A stretch of DNA of 64,000 nucleotides from Flavobacterium hiemivividum (GCF_004349145.1 NZ_SMFO01000004.1:232637-296636), one strand, 5' to 3'; shown: positions 8,444 through 18,055, numbered from the stretch's first letter. Notes: generated from the sequence alone by a model not told the origin. Made by a program: numbers and translations.

Positions 8444-11251
8444 ATGAAAAATCTATTAACTATTTTTTCTTTTTTTCTTGTCGCATGCACTGTTAACGCA
8501 CAAGAACTTAATTTGAATGATCCGCTTCCGGAGAATTCTAGAATAAAAAAAGGAGTCCTTAAAAACGGGATGACGTATTATATTTACAAAACTGATGTAG
8601 TAAAAAATGTAGCGAGCTATTATATCATTCAAAATGTAGGTTCAGTTTTAGAAAAGGATGGACAAGAAGGTCTGGCGCATTTTCTAGAACATATGGCTTT
8701 CAACGGAACTAAAAATTTTCCTGGTAAAGGTGTTCTAAATACACTTCAAAAACATGGGGCTGTCTTTGCAAAAGATATCAATGCTTATACTGCTTTTGAC
8801 GAAACAGTATATAATATGGACAATATTCCAACAAATGTTCCTGGTCTAGTAGATACGTCATTATTGATTTTACATGATTGGGCAGATGGCTTATTACTTA
8901 CTGATGCTGAAATTGATGCGGAACGCGGCGTGATAAAAGAAGAGTGGAGAACCAGACAAAATGGATATATGCGACTTTTTAAAAATTCATTGCCTACGAT
9001 GTTTAACAATAGCATATATGCTGATCGTATGCCGATAGGTTTAATGAGTGTTATTGATACTTTTAAATACAAAACACTAAGAGATTTCTACCACGATTGG
9101 TATAGAACAGACCTACAAGCTATAGCGGTGGTTGGTGATTTTGATATTGCCGAAATGGAACAAAAGATAGTAAAATTGTTTTCGCCAATTCCTGCAATAA
9201 AAAATCCATTGGAAAGGTTTATTGTACAAATTCCTGATAACAAAGCAATGCTTTATAACTTAGGGACTGATAAGGAAGTTGCAACTTCGAATATTTCTTT
9301 CACAATTAATCACCCAAAATCATTGAAAGATGAAACGGTTGCCGACTTAAGAGAATCTTTGTACAGCGGAATGGTGGGTAGAATGTTGTCTTCAAGACTT
9401 AGAGAAATCTCTCAAAAACCAGATGCGCCTTTTGTTTCGGCAAGCGCAAGTTTTCAAAGTTTTGCTAGAGCAAAAAATAATTTTGGATTGATGATTTCGC
9501 CAAAACCTAATATGCAACACCAAGCTTTCAAAGTAGCTTTAGAAGAATTAAATAGAGCAGTTAAATTTGGCTTCAGCCAAGCTGAAATTGACAGAACTAT
9601 TGCTATTTATAGTAATTTTTACCAAACTAAAATCACTAAAATAGATCAGACACCACATGCAGAAATAGTTAATACCATTCAGAAAAACTATTTAGAAAAT
9701 GAGGCAATGACTGATATGGCAAAAGAATATGAGCTTGTTAAGCTGATGTTTAATCAATTGAAAGCCTCAGATTTACAAGACTTCATCAAAAAACTTTATA
9801 CTGCCGAAAATCGCGTTTTAGACGTTACAGGAGTAGAGGGTGAAAATAATCTTTCTCAAGATGAAGCTCTTAAAATTGTTAACGAAGTAGAGAATGACGC
9901 TACTCTTGTTGCATATACTGATGAATTTGTTGGAAAAACATTGATTTCAGGTCTTGAGATCAAAGCGGGGAAAATTGTTTCTGAAAAAAATATCAAAGAA
10001 TTAGGTTCAACGAGATTTGTTTTAAGCAACGGAGTAGTTGTGGATTATAGATTTAGTGATGTCGAAAAAAACAATGTGCTTTTTGAAGCAGTTAGTTTTG
10101 GAGGAAATTCTGTTATAAAAGATGCTGATCTCCCGTCAGCAGCAATGGTAGGTGGTTTAGTGAGAATGTCTGGTTTAGGAGAATACAGCGCAACCGATTT
10201 GGCAAAGGTTTTGGCAGGAAAAAATGTGAATGCAAGAGTAGGTATTTCTGAATTAGAAGAAAACATCTCAGGTATGACCACAACTAAGGATATTGAATCC
10301 TTGTTGCAAATGGTGCATTTACAGTTTGTAAAACCACGTTTTGATGAAAATAGTTTTAAAGTGTTACAAAACAATCTAGACAATACTTTGATTCAAAGAA
10401 AAGGTGGAATTGCTTATAAAATGGAAGATAGCATTACCACAACTTTGTACGGATATAACAATCCTAAAAAACGTCTCTTCGATGAAAAATATTTAAAAGA
10501 AGTTTCTTTTGAAAAAATAAAATCGATATATCTGGATCGTTTTAGCAATCCTTCTGATTTTGCATTTCTTATTGTTGGAGATGTCCCAAAAGAGACTTTA
10601 AAACCTTTATTGGAAAAGTACATAGCAAGTTTGCCTACCACTACGAAAAAGGAAAAATGGCAGGATAATTCAGTTGAGTGGTTAAAAGATACTAATAAAA
10701 AGGATGTTTTCATGACCATGGAAGATCCTAAAGCTACAGTACGTATTGCTTTTAAAAAACCATTTAAATACAGTTTAAAAAACAAATACATCATAAAGGC
10801 TTTTCAAGACATTCTTGAGCTTAGATTAATGGCGACATTAAGAGAGCAAGAAGGCGGGACTTATGGAGCGAGTGTGTATAGTATTTTAAGTAAAAGACCT
10901 ACAGAGTTAGCTAGTTTTTATGTTTATTTTGATTGTGATCCTGAGAAAGCAGATAAATTAATTTCTATCGTTCATCAAGAAATTGATAAAATTAAAAATG
11001 GTACAATCGATAAAGAAGATTTAAACAAAGCACTTACTAGTTATCTAAAAGATCTAAAAGAAGAAAAAGAATATACTAATTACGAGTTGGACGTGCTTTA
11101 TGATTACCTTATTGAAGGGTATAATAGAAACGACACTAAAAACAATGTAGATCTAATAAATACAATTACGCCAAAAGACATTCAAAAGTTTGTGAAGCAA
11201 ATGATGAATGATTCTCAAAGTTTTGAAATCGTATTTAAACCCGCAAAGTAA
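8444..11251 (+). CDS. M16 (pitrilysin/insulinase) family zinc metallopeptidase, exported
   Basis: A 935-residue exported peptidase with a signal peptide (about 1-19, cleavage near VNA-QEL). The inverted zinc motif HFLEH lies at residues 79-83. E160 (DAERGVIKEEW) sits at the HxxEH-X76-E spacing of active pitrilysins, so the N-terminal half should be catalytic. The C-terminal half has the second M16 domain, with the R/Y substrate-binding segment visible as REQEGGTYGASVYS. M16 enzymes enclose and cleave unfolded peptides of limited size. Its place between two TlpA proteins and beside DsbD suggests degradation of disulfide-containing peptides after reduction. That is inference from context. Confidence 0.94.
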   Translation: MKNLLTIFSFFLVACTVNAQELNLNDPLPENSRIKKGVLKNGMTYYIYKTDVVKNVASYYIIQNVGSVLEKDGQEGLAHFLEHMAFNGTKNFPGKGVLNTLQKHGAVFAKDINAYTAFDETVYNMDNIPTNVPGLVDTSLLILHDWADGLLLTDAEIDAERGVIKEEWRTRQNGYMRLFKNSLPTMFNNSIYADRMPIGLMSVIDTFKYKTLRDFYHDWYRTDLQAIAVVGDFDIAEMEQKIVKLFSPIPAIKNPLERFIVQIPDNKAMLYNLGTDKEVATSNISFTINHPKSLKDETVADLRESLYSGMVGRMLSSRLREISQKPDAPFVSASASFQSFARAKNNFGLMISPKPNMQHQAFKVALEELNRAVKFGFSQAEIDRTIAIYSNFYQTKITKIDQTPHAEIVNTIQKNYLENEAMTDMAKEYELVKLMFNQLKASDLQDFIKKLYTAENRVLDVTGVEGENNLSQDEALKIVNEVENDATLVAYTDEFVGKTLISGLEIKAGKIVSEKNIKELGSTRFVLSNGVVVDYRFSDVEKNNVLFEAVSFGGNSVIKDADLPSAAMVGGLVRMSGLGEYSATDLAKVLAGKNVNARVGISELEENISGMTTTKDIESLLQMVHLQFVKPRFDENSFKVLQNNLDNTLIQRKGGIAYKMEDSITTTLYGYNNPKKRLFDEKYLKEVSFEKIKSIYLDRFSNPSDFAFLIVGDVPKETLKPLLEKYIASLPTTTKKEKWQDNSVEWLKDTNKKDVFMTMEDPKATVRIAFKKPFKYSLKNKYIIKAFQDILELRLMATLREQEGGTYGASVYSILSKRPTELASFYVYFDCDPEKADKLISIVHQEIDKIKNGTIDKEDLNKALTSYLKDLKEEKEYTNYELDVLYDYLIEGYNRNDTKNNVDLINTITPKDIQKFVKQMMNDSQSFEIVFKPAK

Positions 11252-11327
11252 TAGTAAAAGCATCTTTCGTTATTACTTAGTTTCTATTAAGTATTTTGAA
11301 TTAGTACACAAACAACGAAAGTAAATT

Positions 11328-11358
11328 TAGGGTCATTGAATAATGGCCCTATTTTATT
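11328..11358 (+). terminator. Rho-independent terminator after the M16 peptidase gene
   Basis: A 10-bp stem (TAGGGTCATT against AATGGCCCTA, one G-T pair) with a 4-nt loop, followed by TTTTATT. It lies between the peptidase and dsbD, so dsbD probably has its own promoter. Confidence 0.75.
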
Positions 11359-11385
11359 AAATACATCCTTATAAATTATAATCTA

Positions 11386-13464
11386 ATGAAGAAATTATTA
11401 ATACTGTTAGCCTTTATCTTAAGTGCTAATGCTTTTTCTCAAATACACAAGCCCGTGAAATGGGCGACTTCGGTTGTGGCTGTCTCAGGGACTACTTATG
11501 ACTTAGTAATCCAGGCTACCATTGAAACTAGTTGGCATTTATATTCTCAAAACGTTCCCGACGGCGGTCCGATTCCAACAGCTTTTACTTTTCCTAAAAA
11601 TCCTAGTTTTGAATTAGTGGGAAAAGTTTCAGAAGAAAAAGGACATACTGTTAATGACCCTATATTTAATATGAAAATTAAATATTTTGAAAACAAAGCC
11701 GTTTTTAAACAGCGTATCAAAGTACTATCAAATAAAGCTTTTAAAATCTCGGGAGAAGTAGAGTTTATGGTTTGCGATGATGCCAATTGTTTACCGCCTA
11801 CCTACGTAGATCTTAACTTTCAGATTCCTGAAACTAAAATAGTGGTTGCTGAAATACCAGTCGAAGTTGACAAAACGGAAAAAACAGTAGCTCCGCTTGT
11901 AGAAAAAGTAGTGGTAACTGACACGATTATACAAGAAGAAATTGCGACTGATACTATTGCAGAAACAGTAGTTAAAGCTGATGTTGCGGACAAAATTGTT
12001 GATGGTAAAGAGAAAAAATCCGCAGATAGAAGTTTACTTGCCATATTTATTATTGCTTTCTTTTCTGGATTTGCAGCCTTATTGACACCTTGCGTGTTTC
12101 CTATGATTCCTATGACGGTAAGTTTCTTTACTAAACAAAGTAAAACTAGAGCTAAAGGAATCAAAAACGCAATCATTTATGGATTGTCAATTGTGATTAT
12201 ATATGTATTATTAGGTTCAATCGTCAGTGCTGTCTTTGGAGCTGATGCTTTGAATGCACTTTCTACTAATGTATGGTTTAACGTTATTTTCTTTGTGCTT
12301 TTAGTTGTTTTTGCAGTTTCCTTTTTAGGAGCTTTCGAAATCATGCTTCCTAATTCATGGGCGAATAAAGTAGATACAAAAGCAGATAAAGGTGGATTAA
12401 TTGGGATTTTCTTTATGGCTTTGGCCTTAGCAATCGTTTCTTTTTCATGTACAGGGCCTATTGTTGGTACTTTATTAGTTCAAGCAGCAGCGGGCGGAAA
12501 TCAAGTTGGACCTATCGTTGGAATGCTAGGTTTTTCTTTGGCCTTAGCCATACCGTTTGCATTATTTGCAGCTTTTCCAGGATGGTTGAATTCATTGCCA
12601 AAATCAGGCGGATGGTTGAATACCGTAAAAGTAGTATTAGGATTTTTAGAATTGGCTTTGGCATTTAAATTTTTATCGAATGCTGATTTAGTTCTACAAT
12701 TGCACTTGATAGAGCGCGAAGTTTTCTTAGCGATTTGGATTGCTATTTTTGGAGCTTTGTCATTTTACCTTTTTGGAAAAATACAATTGCCACACGATTC
12801 TCCTTTAACACACATTTCAGTAGGAAGACTATGTTTAGGTTTACTAACATTAACGTTTACTATTTATATGATTCCAGGTTTATGGGGTGCGCCTCTAAAC
12901 TTGATAAGTGCTTTTCCCCCGGCCCAGCATTATAGTGAATCTCCTTATGGAGTAGGTTCTTCGCAAGGTGGCGGAGGTACAACCGCCGTTGCCGAAATTC
13001 CCGAAGGCGCACATCTAATGGCACCACATAATATTATCGCTTTTAATGATTATGATTTAGGGATGGCTTACGCCAAAAAAGTAAACAAACCAGTTATGCT
13101 AGATTTCACTGGATATGCCTGTGTAAACTGTAGAAAAATGGAGCAACAAGTTTGGCCAAAAGACCAGATTTTAGCAATCCTAAAAAACGAGGTAGTGCTT
13201 ATTTCTTTATATGTAGATGACAAAAGACCGCTTCCTCCGGGTGAAGAAATAGATTCTAAGCTAAGACCAGGAAAAAAATTAAAATACGTGGGACAAAAAT
13301 GGAGTGAATTCCAAACCATAAAATACAAGGCAAATGCTCAGCCATTTTATGTGTTGACAGATCACGAAGGAGAAAATTTAATTGACCCTGTGGGTTACAC
13401 TCCAGACGCTGAAGAATATCACAACTGGTTAAAAACAGGACTAGCTAACTTTAATGAAAAGTAG
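11386..13464 (+). CDS. dsbD: Thiol:disulfide interchange protein DsbD
   Basis: A 692-residue inner-membrane electron conduit that moves reducing power from cytoplasmic thioredoxin to periplasmic thioredoxin-like proteins. After the signal peptide comes a DsbD-alpha-like immunoglobulin domain with C130 and C135 (VCDDANC). A variable Thr/Val/Glu-rich linker leads to the transmembrane domain with its cysteine pair C236 (TPCVFP) and C355 (SFSCTGP). The C-terminal thioredoxin domain carries CVNC at 579-582. All three redox modules are present, so it should be functional. The next gene, a TlpA paralogue, starts 2 bp after the stop, which strongly suggests TlpA is a client. Confidence 0.95.
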   Translation: MKKLLILLAFILSANAFSQIHKPVKWATSVVAVSGTTYDLVIQATIETSWHLYSQNVPDGGPIPTAFTFPKNPSFELVGKVSEEKGHTVNDPIFNMKIKYFENKAVFKQRIKVLSNKAFKISGEVEFMVCDDANCLPPTYVDLNFQIPETKIVVAEIPVEVDKTEKTVAPLVEKVVVTDTIIQEEIATDTIAETVVKADVADKIVDGKEKKSADRSLLAIFIIAFFSGFAALLTPCVFPMIPMTVSFFTKQSKTRAKGIKNAIIYGLSIVIIYVLLGSIVSAVFGADALNALSTNVWFNVIFFVLLVVFAVSFLGAFEIMLPNSWANKVDTKADKGGLIGIFFMALALAIVSFSCTGPIVGTLLVQAAAGGNQVGPIVGMLGFSLALAIPFALFAAFPGWLNSLPKSGGWLNTVKVVLGFLELALAFKFLSNADLVLQLHLIEREVFLAIWIAIFGALSFYLFGKIQLPHDSPLTHISVGRLCLGLLTLTFTIYMIPGLWGAPLNLISAFPPAQHYSESPYGVGSSQGGGGTTAVAEIPEGAHLMAPHNIIAFNDYDLGMAYAKKVNKPVMLDFTGYACVNCRKMEQQVWPKDQILAILKNEVVLISLYVDDKRPLPPGEEIDSKLRPGKKLKYVGQKWSEFQTIKYKANAQPFYVLTDHEGENLIDPVGYTPDAEEYHNWLKTGLANFNEK

Positions 13465-13466
13465 AA

Positions 13467-14480
13467 ATGAAAAAAATATTTTATATACTAAGTATTGCAT
13501 TTATAGGGTTGGCATTCAATGTAGTTCCGGTAAAGGATTATGTAGCAGTTACCGGTAAAATCACGAATCCTACTTCTGATTTTTTGATGATACAGTCGCG
13601 ATCATTTTCGAAAAAAATTCAGGTTAAACAGGATGGTACTTTCTCAGATACTTTAAAAGTAGAAGCGGGCTATTATCGCTTGTCAGATGGCAGCGAAGCA
13701 CTTAATCTTTATTTAAAGAATGGATATGAATTAGAGCTTACTCTAGACACCAAAGAGTTTGATGCATCCATTGTTTTTCAAGGAATGGGGGCTGAGGCCA
13801 ATAATTATTTGGCATCAAAGAACCTTTTATTGAATACTTTTTTTGATGAAGATTCTTTATTTGAATTAGATAAGATTGGTTTTGATAAGAAAGTGAATGA
13901 AGGAAGTCAAATCCTAACGACTTCTTTAGCTAATGCAAAAAAACTAGACCCTATTTTTATCGAAAAGGAGAAAAAAGATGTTAGCGCAATAGTAAATTAT
14001 TATTCAGAAAGTTATAATGACAATCATTACTTAAAAACAGTTTTGGTTAAAGGTGCCAAGGCTCCAAAATTCATGTATTATGAAAACTATAATGGAGGCA
14101 AAACCTCGTTAGAGGATTTAAAAGGCAAGTACGTATATATTGATGTATGGGCTACCTGGTGCGGTCCGTGTAAAGGAGAAATCCCTTTTTTGAAGGAAAT
14201 AGAAAAAGCATATCATTCAAAAAACATTGAATTTGTAAGTATTTCAGTAGATGAATTGAAAGATCATGATAAGTGGAAGCAAATGGTGAAAGAAAAAGAA
14301 TTGACAGGAGTACAGTTGTATTCTGATAAAAGCTGGGCTTCTCAATTTGTTAAGGACTTTAGAATCAGCGGTATTCCACGATTTATTTTAGTCGATCCAC
14401 AAGGGGACATCGTTACGGCTGATGCTCCTAGACCTTCGTCCAAAGAATTAAAAACTTTATTGGCTGAATTATTAAAATAG
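13467..14480 (+). CDS. TlpA-family thiol:disulfide oxidoreductase (second paralogue)
   Basis: A 337-residue exported thioredoxin-like protein with an uncleaved or cleavable N-terminal hydrophobic segment (about 4-18) and no clear lipobox, unlike its paralogue at 7130-8161. An N-terminal DUF4369-like beta domain is followed by a helical spacer and a thioredoxin domain with CGPC at 232-235. It begins 2 bp after dsbD, so the two are translated from one message and DsbD is the likely electron donor. The thioredoxin half is closely similar to the first copy, which points to local duplication. Confidence 0.92.
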   Translation: MKKIFYILSIAFIGLAFNVVPVKDYVAVTGKITNPTSDFLMIQSRSFSKKIQVKQDGTFSDTLKVEAGYYRLSDGSEALNLYLKNGYELELTLDTKEFDASIVFQGMGAEANNYLASKNLLLNTFFDEDSLFELDKIGFDKKVNEGSQILTTSLANAKKLDPIFIEKEKKDVSAIVNYYSESYNDNHYLKTVLVKGAKAPKFMYYENYNGGKTSLEDLKGKYVYIDVWATWCGPCKGEIPFLKEIEKAYHSKNIEFVSISVDELKDHDKWKQMVKEKELTGVQLYSDKSWASQFVKDFRISGIPRFILVDPQGDIVTADAPRPSSKELKTLLAELLK

Positions 14481-14503
14481 AGATAAAATAAGATTATTTA
14501 TAG

Positions 14504-14536
14504 AACACTCTAGTGTAGAAGCTAGAGTGTTTATTT
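14504..14536 (+). terminator. Rho-independent terminator after dsbD-tlpA
   Basis: A perfect 10-bp stem (AACACTCTAG against CTAGAGTGTT) with an 8-nt loop, followed by TATTT. It closes the dsbD-tlpA pair ahead of the class V enzyme. Confidence 0.75.
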
Positions 14537-14564
14537 AGAATAGTTTGAAGTTAATGTATTTATT

Positions 14565-16100
14565 ATGAGTTTTTTAAAAAATATTTTTTCAAAAGAGTTG
14601 GCTCCGATTACCATTGAAAAAAAGAACAAGGTTTCTGAATTAGAACTTTATTTTCAACAATATCGCGAAGAAATTGTTGGAATTCAGCAGAAATTTAAAT
14701 CACCTTACGGTGAAAAAGAAATTATTTACGCCGACTGGACTGCCAGCGGAAGATTATACCGCCCTATAGAAGATAAATTGCTGAATCAATTTGGTCCATT
14801 TGTGGCCAATACGCATACAGAAACGTCAATAACGGGTTCTGTTATGACGATGGCTTACCATGATGCAAGAGAAATAATTAAAAAACATGTGAATGCCAAT
14901 TCAGATGATGTCTTGATCACCGAAGGCTCTGGTATGACAGGAGTTGTCAATAAACTGCAACGTATTTTAGGATTAAAAGTGTCCGAAAATTTGAAGGCGC
15001 ATACTACTATTCCCGATGCGTTAAGACCAATTGTTTTTATTACCCAAATGGAACACCATTCTAATCAAACGTCTTGGTTAGAAACCATTGCCGATGTTGA
15101 GATAATTCCATGCCACGATTCGGGATTAATTTGTTTTGAAAGTTTTGAGAAAGTTTTAATTCAATATAAAAATAGGCCCATAAAAATTGCATCAGTAACG
15201 GCTTGCTCTAACGTAACTGGTATTAGAACCGACTATCATAAAATTGCCGCTGTCATTCATGGACATGGTGGACTTTGTTTTGTTGATTTTGCTTGTTCCG
15301 CTCCTTATGTTGAGATCAATATGCATCCAAAAGAGAAAGAATCTTATTTAGATGCGATTTTCTTTTCGCCACATAAGTTTTTAGGAGGGCCAGGAACTTC
15401 AGGGGTTTTAATTTTTAATAAAAAGTTATATAAAAACATAGTTCCAGATAATCCAGGAGGAGGTACTGTAAGTTATACTAATCCTTGGGGAGACCACGAT
15501 TATGTTGACGATATTGAAACTAGAGAAGATGGAGGAACACCTGGATTTTTGCAAACTATAAAAATTGCGCTTTCAATTCAATTGAAAGAAAAGATGGGGA
15601 TTAAAAATATCTTGGAACGTGAACATGAATTTAATGAAATCATTTTCGATAAATTATCTAAAATACCAAATCTTACCATTCTAGCATCAGAACATAAAGA
15701 TAGATTAGGGATTTTCTCGTTCTATGTAACTGATGCTCATTTTAATTTAATTGTGAAATTATTGAATGACAGATTTGGTGTTCAAACTCGTGGTGGTTGC
15801 TCTTGCGCTGGTACTTATGGTCATTTTTTATTAAACGTAGATCGGCAAACTTCAAAAAGCATCGAAAAGAAAATCTTAGAAGGTTGTATGGTCGAAAGAC
15901 CAGGATGGATCCGCATGTCTATTCATCCAACAATGACTAATGCCGAAATTATTTTTGTATGTGACGCCATCAGTGAAGTTGCAGAAAACTTTCAAAAATG
16001 GAAAATAGACTATCGCTATGATGCTGTTAAGAATGACTACGTACATAACAACAATATTAGCATAGAAAAAGAAATAACCAAAGATTGGTTTAATTTATAA
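14565..16100 (+). CDS. Class V aminotransferase-fold PLP-dependent enzyme (cysteine desulfurase-like)
   Basis: A 511-residue fold-type I PLP enzyme. The Schiff-base lysine is K271 in FFSPHKFLGG. The cofactor-binding aspartate lies in CFVDFAC (about 241) and the His of MEHHSN stacks on the ring. A conserved loop near 409-420 reads RGGCSCAGTYGH, with two cysteines (C412, C414) where SufS-type desulfurases keep their catalytic Cys loop. An N-terminal extension of about 50 residues precedes the core. There is no signal peptide, so it is cytoplasmic. The reaction could be a cysteine or selenocysteine lyase or an epimerase; the sequence does not decide. Its place after DsbD/TlpA fits sulfur-compound handling, as an inference. 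Confidence 0.85.
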   Translation: MSFLKNIFSKELAPITIEKKNKVSELELYFQQYREEIVGIQQKFKSPYGEKEIIYADWTASGRLYRPIEDKLLNQFGPFVANTHTETSITGSVMTMAYHDAREIIKKHVNANSDDVLITEGSGMTGVVNKLQRILGLKVSENLKAHTTIPDALRPIVFITQMEHHSNQTSWLETIADVEIIPCHDSGLICFESFEKVLIQYKNRPIKIASVTACSNVTGIRTDYHKIAAVIHGHGGLCFVDFACSAPYVEINMHPKEKESYLDAIFFSPHKFLGGPGTSGVLIFNKKLYKNIVPDNPGGGTVSYTNPWGDHDYVDDIETREDGGTPGFLQTIKIALSIQLKEKMGIKNILEREHEFNEIIFDKLSKIPNLTILASEHKDRLGIFSFYVTDAHFNLIVKLLNDRFGVQTRGGCSCAGTYGHFLLNVDRQTSKSIEKKILEGCMVERPGWIRMSIHPTMTNAEIIFVCDAISEVAENFQKWKIDYRYDAVKNDYVHNNNISIEKEITKDWFNL

Positions 16101-16104
16101 AGCT

Positions 16105-16119
16105 TAATAGTACGGTTCA
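16105..16119 (+). promoter_or_regulatory. Candidate AraC operator, copy 1
   Basis: TAATAGTACGGTTCA recurs as TAATAGTACCATTCA at 17199-17213 (13 of 15 identical). This copy lies 210 bp upstream of the AraC start, the other 125 bp upstream of the ankyrin gene. Two copies upstream of the regulator and its putative target fit an operator, but the evidence is only positional. Confidence 0.3.
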
Positions 16120-16270
16120 TCAATGTGAAATTTAGTTCTTTCATTTTTGAGCCGTTTCAATTGTAAAATTAAACTTGTTTTCAAGTTGATTCACCTTTTA
16201 TTATTCTGAGTAGATTTAAAAATTTGCTACTTAGTTCAAATTGAAATTTAATAGTCTCACTGGCTATGAT

Positions 16271-16301
16271 TTGTATAGTCTCCTTTAATTCTTTATTTTT
16301 G
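16271..16301 (+). promoter_or_regulatory. Candidate flavobacterial promoter for the AraC gene
   Basis: A -7 box TATTTTTG (16294-16301) matches TAnnTTTG. A TTG -33 element lies at 16271-16273 with a 20-bp spacer. The start codon is 27 bp downstream, a normal leader length, which supports the TTG start at 16329. Confidence 0.6.
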
Positions 16302-16328
16302 GAAGTGAATAATTAAAAATAAATTCAG

Positions 16329-17201
16329 TTGAGCAAACTTTCGTTCCCTACTTTATCTATTAGTACTATACTTGGTGAAGATAATTTGGGTATTAGCCTA
16401 TTCCGTCATAGTGTGAAGGGACGAAATGAATTTGAGCAGCCCCATAAACACGATTTTTATCTTGTCTTTTTTGTCGAAAGTGGCTCTGGAGTTCACGATA
16501 TCGACTTCACACAGTATACAGTCGCTGATAATCAGGTTTATTTTGTTCGCCCGGGACAAATACACAATTGGTCACTTAAAGAAGGAACTACTGGGTTTCA
16601 ACTGATGCTTTCGAACGAAATAGTAAATATTTTTTATAATTTATCTCCACTTTCTTTTTTTCAAGCCAGTTCTATATCGTGTATTTCGTTAACAGAAACA
16701 GTTTTCCAAGAGTTTATAAAACAGCTTAACGATATAGAAGGGTTACTTCCCAATAATGATATAGTGACAAAGGAAATTGTAGTGCTTCAGCTGCATTTGT
16801 TACTTAAGTTATTGGAAAAAAATTATCTAATTCAATTTCCAGAACGCGATAGTGTTGTTAGACCTGAAAAATTAATACAAAAATTCGTTGAGTTAGTAGA
16901 AGTGCATTTTCATCAAGAACCCGCGGTAAAGTTTTATGCCACGCAGCTAAAGATCACAGCTAACTATCTAAACATCCTATCTCAAAAATATTTAAAAACG
17001 GCTGCGGGAGATTTTATAAAAGACAGAAGCATGCTGGAAGCTAAGCGCTTGCTTGCCAGTACTAACTTATCTATGAAAGAAATCGCATACCAACTGGGTT
17101 TTAATGACAATGGCTATTTTAGCAAAGTGTTTAAAAAACTTTCAGGGGAGTCACCGAGCGATTTTAGAGAAAGTTATAAATTTTACCATCCTTACCACTA
17201 A
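16329..17201 (+). CDS. AraC-family transcriptional regulator with N-terminal cupin sensor
   Basis: A 290-residue regulator. An N-terminal cupin (about 25-110; PHKHDFYLVFFVESG, then FVRPGQIHNW) should bind a small ligand. The C-terminus (about 195-285) carries the two AraC helix-turn-helix motifs, the second around MKEIAYQLGFNDNGYFSKVFKKLSGESPSDFR. The start is TTG. No in-frame ATG occurs before residue 98, the TTG includes the conserved N-terminus, and the promoter spacing fits. It is followed by an ankyrin lipoprotein and an amidohydrolase on the same strand, its likely targets. The inducer is unknown. Confidence 0.9.
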   Translation: MSKLSFPTLSISTILGEDNLGISLFRHSVKGRNEFEQPHKHDFYLVFFVESGSGVHDIDFTQYTVADNQVYFVRPGQIHNWSLKEGTTGFQLMLSNEIVNIFYNLSPLSFFQASSISCISLTETVFQEFIKQLNDIEGLLPNNDIVTKEIVVLQLHLLLKLLEKNYLIQFPERDSVVRPEKLIQKFVELVEVHFHQEPAVKFYATQLKITANYLNILSQKYLKTAAGDFIKDRSMLEAKRLLASTNLSMKEIAYQLGFNDNGYFSKVFKKLSGESPSDFRESYKFYHPYH

Positions 17202-17213
17202 TAGTACCATTCA
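17199..17213 (+). promoter_or_regulatory. Candidate AraC operator, copy 2
   Basis: TAATAGTACCATTCA overlaps the AraC stop codon and lies 125 bp upstream of the ankyrin gene. It matches the copy at 16105-16119 in 13 of 15 positions. Confidence 0.3.
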
Positions 17214-17337
17214 ATATTGAATTTCTAATCGATTTTTGTAATTGATAAAAATTACTAAAAATGTGTGCACATAAAAGAAAGTGCAAGTTGCTTTTATGGT
17301 AAAGAATCAGTTTTATGAATTCAAAAAGAAATGAGTT

Positions 17338-18042
17338 ATGACAAACAAACGAAATAGGAGCGTTTTATTAAGCAAGTTGATTTTAGTCATTGTGATAATT
17401 TTGGGTTGCTCATCAAAACAAACAGAATTAAAATTAGAGGATATGGATTTAAATAAAGCGCTTTTTGAAGCTGTTGATCGCGGCGATGCAACAATGCTGG
17501 CAAAGATTTTACAAGATAAGCCATCATTAGAACTGAAAAATGATAAGGGGAGAACAGCACTGATGGAAGCAGTTTATAAAAGTGATAACAAAATAGCCAT
17601 ATTGCTTATAAACGCTGGAGCCGACGTAAATGCTCAGGATGGAATTAAAAACAGTCCTTTTTTATACGCCGGTGCCGAAGGTAATTTGGAGATTGTAAAA
17701 ATGGCATTGAACCATGGTGCAAATTTCAAGATATACAATCGCTACGGAGGTACGGCACTAATTCCTGCTGCTGAAAAAGGACATTTAGAAATTGTAAAAC
17801 TATTGGTAAATACAGCGGGTTTTCCTAAAGATCATATAAACAATCTTGGATGGACTGCCTTATTAGAAGCTGTTTTGTTGAGTGATGGGGGTCAAGTTCA
17901 TATTGATATAGTAGCTGCCTTGATCGAAGGCGGCTGCGATGTAAACATAACGGATAAAAACGGAATGACACCTTTGAGACTCGCAAAGAAGCAAGGATAC
18001 GCTGAGATGGTAAAATTATTAGAAAAAGCGGGAGCAAAATAA
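17338..18042 (+). CDS. Ankyrin-repeat lipoprotein
   Basis: A 234-residue protein with a lipoprotein signal (lipobox LGC, C24). About six ankyrin units fill residues 33-234; clear examples begin GRTALMEAVYKSDNKIAILL, GGTALIPAAEKGHLEIVKLL and GWTALLEAVLLSDGG, and the last is GMTPLRLAKKQGYAEMVKLL. Ankyrin repeats mediate protein contacts. The gene lies 13 bp upstream of the amidohydrolase and is very probably cotranscribed, so it may scaffold, tether or protect that exported enzyme at the membrane. Small exported ankyrin proteins next to periplasmic enzymes occur elsewhere, for example beside catalases, but the exact role here is unknown. Confidence 0.88.
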   Translation: MTNKRNRSVLLSKLILVIVIILGCSSKQTELKLEDMDLNKALFEAVDRGDATMLAKILQDKPSLELKNDKGRTALMEAVYKSDNKIAILLINAGADVNAQDGIKNSPFLYAGAEGNLEIVKMALNHGANFKIYNRYGGTALIPAAEKGHLEIVKLLVNTAGFPKDHINNLGWTALLEAVLLSDGGQVHIDIVAALIEGGCDVNITDKNGMTPLRLAKKQGYAEMVKLLEKAGAK

Positions 18043-18055
18043 TTAAAAGATAAAA

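Noticed and set aside
776..16100. Polysaccharide utilisation locus
   Set aside because: SusCD is present but no carbohydrate-active enzyme is encoded nearby; the neighbours are peptidase and thiol-redox proteins.
16140..16200. Short AACTTG/CAAGTT palindrome as terminator or operator
   Set aside because: Only 6 bp of stem and no U-run; too weak to support.
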